The notes beneath the pieces were generated by a model. The model was not told the DNA's origin. It made no database searches and saw nothing but the letters and a program-made list of their open reading frames with translations. Below, in pieces: positions 1 through 5,024 of a DNA stretch of 6,576 nucleotides; within the stretch, counting starts at the first letter, position 1, and each line of letters opens with the position of its first letter. Position numbers and translations under genes: made by a program. Source of the DNA: Deltaproteobacteria bacterium. Its GTDB lineage: Bacteria; Myxococcota; Myxococcia; Myxococcales; 40CM-4-68-19. Where the stretch lies: assembly GCA_005879505.1 (NCBI GenBank), contig VBKQ01000273.1, positions 1 to 6,576 of the forward strand. The letters run 5' to 3'.

Positions 1-548
1 ATGCCATCCGCTTCTCGCCGCGCGGCGGAACGGTGGAGCTGGAGGGGTGGCGCGCCAGTCCCCGCTTCGTGCGCATCGCGGTCAAGGACCAGGGCGAGGG
101 CATCGCGCCTGCGGAGCTGCCGAAACTGGTGGCCGGGCTCGGTCCCGGACGCGGCCTGCGCATCGCGCGCGAGATCGCCGAGCGCCACGGTGGCGAGATG
201 TGGGCGGAGACGAGCGCAGGGAACGGATCGCGCTTCTTCATCGAGCTCCCCCTGAATCCGCCTTCGACGCGCCCGAGCGTCCTGCTGGTATCCGACGATA
301 CCCGCTGGCTGCGGGAGGTCTCCCGCACCCTCAGGACCGCCTGCGACGTTCGTACGACCAGCGCGGCAGCAGCCCGCCTCGGCGGCAAGCGGACGGACCT
401 CGTGCTGCTCGACCCCGGCCAGAAGTCGGGCAAGAAGCTCGAGGCGCTGCGCACCGAGGCGAAGGGCGCCCAGGTTCCGGTGCTGGAGCTACCGAGCCAG
501 ATGGCGGCCTCCCGGCTCGCCCGCACGCTCGCGCACCTCGCCGTCTGA
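1..548 (+). CDS. Sensor histidine kinase, 3' part: HATPase_c domain plus short receiver-like tail
   Basis: The reading frame is open from base 3 at the window edge to TGA at 546-548, so the gene starts upstream; 181 residues are visible. The first residues (AIRFSPRGGTVEL) match the end of the N box of a histidine-kinase ATPase domain (HATPase_c). The G1 box DQGEGIA follows at residues 29-35. A shortened ATP lid leads into a G2-like stretch (GPGRGLRIAREIAERHGGE, about 48-66) and the final strand SRFFIELPL. Residues 82-181 look like a receiver domain: PSVLLVSDD holds the acidic pocket and TDLVLLD the likely phosphoacceptor Asp127. The tail is only about 100 residues; the usual Thr/Ser after strand 4 is Pro in VLELPSQ, and no strand-5 Lys-Pro is visible. 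The tail is therefore probably degenerate. The kinase presumably autophosphorylates on a His encoded upstream of the window. Signal and partner are unknown. TGA is 19 nt from the next gene. Confidence 0.85.
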   Translation, partial: AIRFSPRGGTVELEGWRASPRFVRIAVKDQGEGIAPAELPKLVAGLGPGRGLRIAREIAERHGGEMWAETSAGNGSRFFIELPLNPPSTRPSVLLVSDDTRWLREVSRTLRTACDVRTTSAAAARLGGKRTDLVLLDPGQKSGKKLEALRTEAKGAQVPVLELPSQMAASRLARTLAHLAV

Positions 549-567
549 TCCGCGTTATTGTTCCGGC

Positions 568-1614
568 ATGCTCCTCGCGCTGCTGCTGGCGGCGTCGCTG
601 CCGGATTTCACCGGATACGTCGTCGATCGGGCGCATCTCTTGGACCCGAACGCGGTCGCGCACGTCACGGCGGTGGCGTCCCGGCTCGACCATGCGGGCG
701 TCGCGCAGCTCGCCGTCTGCACCGTGCCCGAGTCGGCCCTCGGCGATGACCCGCTCGAGGACTATGCGGTCGCCCTGTTCAAGAAATGGGGTCTCGGCCA
801 CGGCACCAAGCGCGACGACGGGGTGCTCGTGCTCTTCGTCCCCGGCGCTCCTGGGCACCGAAAAATCCGCATCGAGGTTGGGTATGGGCTCGAAGGGATC
901 CTGCCGGACGGAAAGGTCGGCCAGATCCGGACGCAGCAGGCCTTCCCGTACATGCGGAACGACGACTACTCCGGGGCGGCCGTGCACGTCGTCGATGCGC
1001 TCGCCGCGGTCCTGGAGGCGGACGCGGCCGCGGGAGGAGAGGCGGCTCCCGCCCGGGAGGGCCAGCGCGGCGGGACCGGCGTTGGGATGCGGGGATATGC
1101 CGGCCCGGTCAGCTACGGCGGTCTCGGCATCACGATCCTCTGCATGGGAGCATTCGCCATCGTCCTCGCTTCCAGCGGGGCGCGGCGGCGGTTCCCAGGC
1201 AAGGGGACCCAACTCGCCGGCGCCGGGCTTACGGGCGCATCGGTGGTGTCGCTGATCTCGATGAGCAGCGGAGCGGGTTGGCTCGCGCTGGTCGTCGGGC
1301 TGATCGTCAACGCGGTGATCTGGGCGTCCATCCGCGCGCACAAATGTCCGAAGGATGGGTCGTGGATGGTCATCGAAGAGGACCTGGTGTCGCCTCCGAC
1401 GTACTGGAGCGAGGGCATCGCGCATGTGACGCAGGTTTGTACCAATCGCCGCTGCGGGTACCGACGCGAGTACGACAAGGTGCTGCCGCGCAAGCAGGTT
1501 ACGGTCGTCACCGGCGGCCGCGGCGGCGGATGGGGCGGAGGGGGAGGCGGGGGCGGCTTCTCAGGGGGCGGGGGAGGCCGTTCGGGGGGTGGGGGGGCGA
1601 GCGGGGAGGTCTAG
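568..1614 (+). CDS. TPM-domain membrane protein with cysteine ribbon and Gly-rich tail (YgcG-like)
   Basis: A 348-residue protein. The N terminus (MLLALLLAASLPDF) is a short hydrophobic leader without a positive charge, so it may be a signal peptide or anchor. Residues 14-150 form a TPM domain (formerly DUF477; found in TLP18.3, Psb32 and MOLO-1): FTGYVVDRAHLLD opens it, followed by DDGVLVLFVP and RKIRIEVGYGLEGILPDG (99-115). Hydrophobic segments at about 184-203, 215-232 and 236-255 are likely membrane helices. A ribbon-like region follows, with C260-P-K-D and C291-x4-C296; the first pair has lost its second Cys. The protein ends in a glycine tail (about 317-348, ending GGGGASGEV), as is common in bacterial TPM proteins. 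ATG at 568 is the most upstream start in the frame; no Shine-Dalgarno is evident. The TPM fold is linked to phosphatase-like or photosystem/membrane-protein maintenance roles in plants, but the bacterial function is not established. It may be co-transcribed with the kinase 19 nt upstream. Confidence 0.85.
   Translation: MLLALLLAASLPDFTGYVVDRAHLLDPNAVAHVTAVASRLDHAGVAQLAVCTVPESALGDDPLEDYAVALFKKWGLGHGTKRDDGVLVLFVPGAPGHRKIRIEVGYGLEGILPDGKVGQIRTQQAFPYMRNDDYSGAAVHVVDALAAVLEADAAAGGEAAPAREGQRGGTGVGMRGYAGPVSYGGLGITILCMGAFAIVLASSGARRRFPGKGTQLAGAGLTGASVVSLISMSSGAGWLALVVGLIVNAVIWASIRAHKCPKDGSWMVIEEDLVSPPTYWSEGIAHVTQVCTNRRCGYRREYDKVLPRKQVTVVTGGRGGGWGGGGGGGGFSGGGGGRSGGGGASGEV
1532..1606 (+). repeat. G-run array encoding the glycine tail
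   Basis: Within 75 bases the coding strand has runs of G4 (1532-1535), G5 (1540-1544), G5 (1549-1553), G5 (1564-1568), G5 (1570-1574), G6 (1584-1589), G7 (1591-1597) and G4 (1603-1606). The runs encode the Gly tail of the TPM protein but are longer than glycine codons require. They could form a G-quadruplex in the mRNA or non-template strand, and the G6-T-G7 tract is prone to slippage. Function is inferred, not shown. Confidence 0.6.
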
Positions 1615-1648
1615 CGCCTGCCGCGGGCGCTATCAGCCGGTACAGATT

Positions 1649-1668
1649 CCGCGCACTCCCGTGCGCGG
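1649..1668. terminator. Perfect 8-bp hairpin in the convergent gap (possible bidirectional terminator)
   Basis: Arms CCGCGCAC (1649-1656) and GTGCGCGG (1661-1668) are exact reverse complements around the loop TCCC. It is the clearest structure in the 67-nt gap between the TPM gene stop (1614) and the dnaB stop (1682), where both transcripts must end. There is no T-run on either side, so it is not a standard intrinsic terminator. It may act with Rho, protect 3' ends, or be a by-product of high GC. Confidence 0.4.
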
Positions 1669-1681
1669 TCGCTGTGCGGCG

Positions 1682-4105
1682 TTAGTCCCTCGCCAGATTC
1701 TCAAACCTCGTGTGCTCATGGATGAACGCGAGGTTCGTGCTCCCGATAGGCCCGTTGCGCTGCTTGCCGATGATGATCTCCGCGACCCCTTTCACGTCTT
1801 CCTTGTCCTTCTCGTACACCTCCTCGCGGTAGATGAAGAGGATGGTGTCGCTGTCCTGCTCGATCGCACCGCTCTCGCGCAGGTCGCTCATCATCGGCCG
1901 TTTGTCCGGGCGCTTTTCGAGCGATCGGTTCAGTTGGGAGAGCGCGAGGACCGGCACCCCCAGCTCCTTCGCCAGCCCTTTCAGCGATCGTGAGATCTCG
2001 CTGATCTGTTGCTCGCGGTTGTCGAGCCGCTCGTTGCCGCGCATGAGCTGGAGGTAGTCGACGACGATCAATCGGATCGGCTGATCGGTGGCTTGGTACT
2101 TGGCAAACAGCCGCCGGCACTTCGCGCGCAACTCCAGGGCGGAGACTGCGGGCGTATCGTCGATGTGGATGTTCGCGTCGGCGAGCACTCCGGCGGCTTG
2201 CGCCAGCTTGGCCCAGTCGCTCTCGATGAGCTTGCCGGTACGGATCCGCTGCGAGTCCACGCGTGCCTCGCTGGCGAGCATCCGCATGACGAGCTGTTCC
2301 TTGGCCATTTCCAAGGAAAAGATCCCCACCCCGCAGCGCTTCTTTTGGAATTGCCCGCGGCAACCGACGTGCGTCGCGATGTTGAGGCAGAACGCCGTAT
2401 TGTGCGTGAGCACGAAGTCCGATGTGACGTAGAGGTGATCGTCGCTGTCGACGAGGATGCACTGACAAGGTCTGGTCCCGATCGGTTCGACCGATTCGAT
2501 GAACCTGCCTGGGAAGCGATCTGCCCGCCCGTTCCATCGCTCCAGGTGTTTCTTCGAGGTGATCGGCACGATGCCGTTTGGAAACCAGATCCGGATGCGG
2601 AAGACCTCTTCCGGCGCACGGTCCCGATCGGGTACGGCCCGTTCCTCGCGCGACACTCCCCCCAGGGATCGGACCAGCCAGAGCACGCCATTTGCCAGTT
2701 GGCGCGAGCTGGTCGCGAAATCCACGGCCCGGTCGTCTTCCACCACTTCGCCGTCGGCATCGAGCAAGCCTCGCAACAGGTCGAGTCGTTCGGCGGGCGG
2801 GGCACGGAGGTAGTCGTCGGGGATGAAACTCTCGCTGCGGTGCAGGCCCGAAAGCCCATAGTGCTCGAGGGCGAGCCGGGTAGCGGAGAAGCGGCGGCCA
2901 GGCACGGGGATCCGCGCGGCCACGCCATCGACCGACACAGAAATCCCCTCGGCCTCGGCACCAGCGTCGGCATCGCCCGGCCGCTCACTCAAACCGCGCA
3001 GGCTCTGATCCGCGAGCAGCAGCCCGAGCAGGTAGGGCGAGAAGAACAGCTGATCCGTGCGGGGCGCAAGCTCGACCGGAGCAACGAGGGGGACGCGGTG
3101 ATTGAGGCGCCCCGGGTCGCCGGCGACGTTCAACGTGCGCCGGATCTCCGCCAGCGTCTTCACCGATCCCTTTCCTGCGGCCATCGCTGCTTCTGCGCGC
3201 GCGGTCGTGTACCAGAGGTGCTCGTCGCAGCACTCGGCGGTCGCGCCGTCGTCGAGGCGGACCCGGAACACCTTCTTGTCGCCCTGCGGAAACACGGCGA
3301 GGACCCGGTGCGGCTTGCCGTCGGCGCCGATCACGGAGGAGCCGGCCTGGATTTCGCCCATGGGAACGTAACCGGCTGGGGTGAGCACCGGCGCATCGAG
3401 CGGCTGCGCCTTCCCCATCGAAGGTCTCGCCGCGAGGACGACGAGATCTCCGGGCTGGAAACCGCTGGTGAGACGGTCGAGATCGGCGAATCCCGTCGGG
3501 ATCCCCGTGATCTCCTCCTGCCGCTCGTAGAGCGCCTCGATGTTCTTGAACGTCGCGGCGATGATCGGCTTCACGTGCACGAAGCTGACGGCGTTGCGCT
3601 GCTCGGTCACGGCGAAGATGCGGCGCTCGGATTCGTCGGCGAATTCCGCCACGTCCCCGTGCTGCTCGTATCCGAGCTGGGCGATGGAGCTGGCCGCCTC
3701 GATCAGCCGGCGGGCCAGCGCCTTCTCGTGGATGATCTTCGCGTACCAGGCGAGGTTGGCGGCGGTGGGAACGATCTTGTCGAGCAGATCGATGAACTCG
3801 TCGCCCCCGACCGCCTCGAAGACGCCCATGGCCGTCAACTCGTCCTTGACGGTGATGCGGTCGATGGGCTGACTGTTGCCGAACAGCGAGCTCATCGCCT
3901 CGAAGACCTTGCGGTGGGCGTCGCGGTAGAACTCCTCGGCGCGGACGATCTCCACCACGTCGGCGAACGCCTGGCTGTCGAGCAGGATGCCGCCGAGGAG
4001 GCTCTTCTCCGCGTCGAGGTTGTGCGGTGGGACGCGGCCGTGGGGCAGGGCGACTACGGTGGCGGATGCGCTCACGGATCCATCCTGCGCAGAAGGGTCT
4101 GACAT
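1682..4105 (-). CDS. dnaB: Replicative DNA helicase DnaB, with in-frame intein
   Basis: The precursor has 807 residues; removing the 337-residue intein leaves 470, the usual DnaB size. DnaB is the hexameric ATP-driven helicase that unwinds DNA at the replication fork. The N-terminal domain runs from about 26 to 145 (VPPHNLDAEKSLLGGILLD). After a linker, the RecA-like domain begins near 200 (GIPTGFADLDRLTSGFQPGD). Walker A is split: ARPSMGK ends at 232 and Thr570 resumes as TAFCLNIATH. Further motifs are the catalytic Glu in GIFSLEM (E599), Walker B LIVVDYLQLM (D683), SQLNRSLEKRPDKRPMMSDL, RESGAIEQDSD and KQRNGPIG (781-788). The ATG at 4105 gives a normal N terminus. GAGGG lies directly against it, which is poor ribosome-binding spacing, so the start could shift by up to about 20 residues; the frame extends upstream to 4363 but overlaps the divergent gene. 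dnaB normally follows rplI; here three genes separate them, so its promoter is probably in 4106-4167. Confidence 0.96.
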   Translation of the reverse strand: MSDPSAQDGSVSASATVVALPHGRVPPHNLDAEKSLLGGILLDSQAFADVVEIVRAEEFYRDAHRKVFEAMSSLFGNSQPIDRITVKDELTAMGVFEAVGGDEFIDLLDKIVPTAANLAWYAKIIHEKALARRLIEAASSIAQLGYEQHGDVAEFADESERRIFAVTEQRNAVSFVHVKPIIAATFKNIEALYERQEEITGIPTGFADLDRLTSGFQPGDLVVLAARPSMGKAQPLDAPVLTPAGYVPMGEIQAGSSVIGADGKPHRVLAVFPQGDKKVFRVRLDDGATAECCDEHLWYTTARAEAAMAAGKGSVKTLAEIRRTLNVAGDPGRLNHRVPLVAPVELAPRTDQLFFSPYLLGLLLADQSLRGLSERPGDADAGAEAEGISVSVDGVAARIPVPGRRFSATRLALEHYGLSGLHRSESFIPDDYLRAPPAERLDLLRGLLDADGEVVEDDRAVDFATSSRQLANGVLWLVRSLGGVSREERAVPDRDRAPEEVFRIRIWFPNGIVPITSKKHLERWNGRADRFPGRFIESVEPIGTRPCQCILVDSDDHLYVTSDFVLTHNTAFCLNIATHVGCRGQFQKKRCGVGIFSLEMAKEQLVMRMLASEARVDSQRIRTGKLIESDWAKLAQAAGVLADANIHIDDTPAVSALELRAKCRRLFAKYQATDQPIRLIVVDYLQLMRGNERLDNREQQISEISRSLKGLAKELGVPVLALSQLNRSLEKRPDKRPMMSDLRESGAIEQDSDTILFIYREEVYEKDKEDVKGVAEIIIGKQRNGPIGSTNLAFIHEHTRFENLARD
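2399..3409 (-). mobile_element. Class 3 (WCT-type) intein in the DnaB Walker A loop
   Basis: A 337-residue in-frame insertion, residues 233-569 of the DnaB precursor, lies between Lys232 and Thr570 of the P-loop. It opens with AQPLDAPVLTPAGYVPMGEI, so residue 1 is Ala, not Cys or Ser. Block B is GATAECCDEHLW, with the conserved His296 and Trp298 two residues later (B:12). The C-terminal part reads CILVDSDDHLYVTSDF followed by VLTHN: Cys549 at block F:4, Thr567 at block G:5, then His568-Asn569 and Thr570 as the +1 residue. Trp/Cys/Thr at these places is the signature of class 3 inteins. In these, as known from the mycobacteriophage Bethlehem DnaB intein, the block F Cys attacks the N-terminal splice junction directly, a branched intermediate forms, the chain passes to the +1 residue, and Asn cyclises. 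Base composition matches the host gene, so there is no obvious sign of very recent arrival. Splice junctions are precise because both extein halves join into a standard ARPSMGKTAF. Confidence 0.93.
2531..3043 (-). other. LAGLIDADG (DOD) homing endonuclease domain inside the intein
   Basis: Approximate limits, precursor residues 355-525. Motif 1 is YLLGLLLADQSLRG (358-371), with catalytic-position Asp366 kept but the following Gly replaced by Gln. Motif 2 is DLLRGLLDADGEVV (442-455), with Asp451 and close to consensus. They lie 85 residues apart. Between them are a D/A/G/E-rich stretch (372-388) and the sequence HYGLSGLHRSESFIPDDYLR leading into motif 2, similar to other DnaB-type inteins. Family members cut intein-less alleles so that repair copies the intein in. 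Whether this one still cuts cannot be read from sequence. Confidence 0.8.
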
Positions 4106-4120
4106 CCCTCGCCCAACGAG

Positions 4121-4171
4121 CCTGTGAAGCGCAATCTTGTTATCCTGTGAATTACTGTGGAGCACCTGTGA
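4121..4171. repeat. Triple CCTGTGA direct repeat in the dnaB divergent promoter region
   Basis: The 7-mer CCTGTGA occurs at 4121-4127, 4144-4150 and 4165-4171, start to start 23 and 21 bases, about two helical turns. The first two copies extend to the 8-mer CCTGTGAA; the third overlaps the GTG start of the plus-strand gene. The 62-bp gap (4106-4167) between dnaB and this gene must contain both promoters. I see no convincing -35/-10 pair in either direction; the most AT-rich part is 4133-4156. The repeats could be an operator shared by the two genes. Confidence 0.4.
4159..4162 (+). promoter_or_regulatory. Shine-Dalgarno GGAG that fixes a GTG start
   Basis: GGAG lies 5 nt upstream of GTG at 4168. 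It supports GTG over the more upstream in-frame starts back to 4027, which would overlap the dnaB 5' end. Confidence 0.65.
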
Positions 4172-4686
4172 CAGACGACGATCGCCCTCGGCAAAAGAAA
4201 AGCTGGCGTGAGATCGACAAGATGCGCGATCGCGGCGGGTCCTCGCGCCGCGACCAGAAAGACCGCGAGTCGTTCGAGCGGAGCACCGGGTACACCAAGT
4301 ACAAGACGAACCTCGAGCGCCTGTTCTCGGGCGGCGCTCCTCTGCCGGAGCATCTGCGCGCAAAGGCGGGCGACAGTGACGAAGAGCGCGACGAGGAGCG
4401 CAAGAAGCTGTTTGCGATCGAGGACCCGAAAGCGTTCTACGCCGCGGCGACCGAATATCTGAAAACGAACGAGATGCCGGCAGATCCGCGCCTGCTGGAC
4501 CGCCTCCTTGGGCATCCGGACGAGGCCACGGTGGAAAAAGCGCTGGGCCGGCTCGAGGAGCTGCACAAGGCGGGCACGCTGAAACCGCCGCCGGCGCTGC
4601 GCGATCGCCTGGCGTCTGTCGAGATCGAGACCGGCGACCCGAAGATCCGCCGCCGGGCAGCAGAGCTGCGCAAAGCCCTCAGATGA
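4168..4686 (+). CDS. Conserved charged protein of unknown function, divergent from dnaB
   Basis: A 172-residue protein from GTG at 4168, chosen for the GGAG 5 nt upstream and because it avoids overlapping dnaB; TGA at 4684-4686. It is cytosolic by appearance, with no signal peptide or membrane segment. The N-terminal 40 residues are strongly basic and probably disordered (QKKSWREIDKMRDRGGSSRR). Then comes GYTKYKTNLERLFSGGAPLPEHL (41-63), an acidic/basic run DSDEERDEERKKL (69-81), and a helical C-terminal half (about 85-172). The half contains EDPKAFYAAATEYLKTNEMP, then LLDRLLGHPDEATVEKALGRLEEL, then KIRRRAAELRKALR. The periodic hydrophobics in the second half suggest a helical repeat. The combination resembles uncharacterised proteins I associate with Myxococcota, but I cannot name a family. 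Placement head to head with dnaB hints at a nucleic-acid or replication-linked role; this is only inference. Confidence 0.82.
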   Translation: MTDDDRPRQKKSWREIDKMRDRGGSSRRDQKDRESFERSTGYTKYKTNLERLFSGGAPLPEHLRAKAGDSDEERDEERKKLFAIEDPKAFYAAATEYLKTNEMPADPRLLDRLLGHPDEATVEKALGRLEELHKAGTLKPPPALRDRLASVEIETGDPKIRRRAAELRKALR

Positions 4687-4716
4687 CGCCGGCCGCCAGG
4701 GCCTCCAGATACAGCA

Positions 4717-5007
4717 TCAGCCCCGCGGTGCAATCCCGAGAAACCCGATCAGGTCGAACGGCTCTTCCAACAGGCGCGCGGCGCCCTGCCCTCTCCAGCT
4801 CCGCGCCCACCCGCAGTTCATGCAGGCGCAGATGTCCCGGCCGCCCAGTCCTTGCCCGCCCTTGAGCGACCATGTCTCCTCCGCGTACTCGCCGCAGTGC
4901 GTACAGATCTGCACCCGGTCGGCCATCTTGAAGCCGCGGTCCTTCATCTTCTTCTTCACCAGCGCGGCGTGCTCGAGCCAGGGCGGCAGCGGCGGCTTCT
5001 TTCCCAT
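4717..5007 (-). CDS. Small zinc-ribbon protein of unknown function
   Basis: A 96-residue protein from ATG at 5007, with a strong GGAGGT at 5015-5020, 7 nt upstream. It has two CxxC knuckles: C35-T-H-C38 and C62-M-N-C65, with an extra Cys60 just before the second. This is a zinc-ribbon arrangement with a 23-residue spacer (GEYAEETWSLKGGQGLGG). The N terminus is basic (MGKKPPLPPWLEHAALVKKKMKDRG), and the C terminus ends in a hydrophobic FDLIGFLGIAP. No enzymatic motif is visible, so it may bind a nucleic acid or protein. It starts 17 nt after the stop of the exported-protein gene, so the two are very likely co-transcribed. It converges on the 172-residue gene with only 30 nt between stops, and I see no clear terminator there. 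A second open frame covers 4679-5089 on the same strand, but the ribosome-binding site and cysteine pattern favour this one. Confidence 0.8.
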   Translation of the reverse strand: MGKKPPLPPWLEHAALVKKKMKDRGFKMADRVQICTHCGEYAEETWSLKGGQGLGGRDICACMNCGWARSWRGQGAARLLEEPFDLIGFLGIAPRG

Positions 5008-5014
5008 GCCGGCA

Positions 5015-5020
5015 ACCTCC
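5015..5020 (-). promoter_or_regulatory. Strong Shine-Dalgarno (GGAGGT) for the zinc-ribbon gene
   Basis: The minus strand reads GGAGGT, 7 nt before the ATG at 5007 and just after the upstream stop at 5025. It is the best ribosome-binding site in the window and settles both frame and start. Confidence 0.8.
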
Positions 5021-5024
5021 GTCC

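Noticed and set aside
331..1425. 364-codon minus-strand frame opposite the kinase and TPM genes
   Set aside because: Arg/Asp/Gly-rich with no recognisable domain; antisense shadow of two clear genes.
2009..4102. 697-codon open frame on the plus strand, antisense to dnaB
   Set aside because: It lies wholly within dnaB, whose motifs are unmistakable. High GC makes antisense stop codons rare, and the translation shows no domain.
1682..4105. dnaB as two fragments split by an insertion sequence
   Set aside because: The insert is in frame, starts and ends exactly at the P-loop, and has intein blocks; there are no inverted repeats or transposase.
4106..4363. dnaB frame extends 86 codons upstream of ATG 4105
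   Set aside because: The extra residues are Arg/Ser-rich, unlike any DnaB N terminus, and overlap the divergent gene; the normal DnaB start region begins at 4105.
4687..4716. Terminator in the 30-nt convergent gap
   Set aside because: Only trivial GGCC pairings and no T-run; not enough to call.
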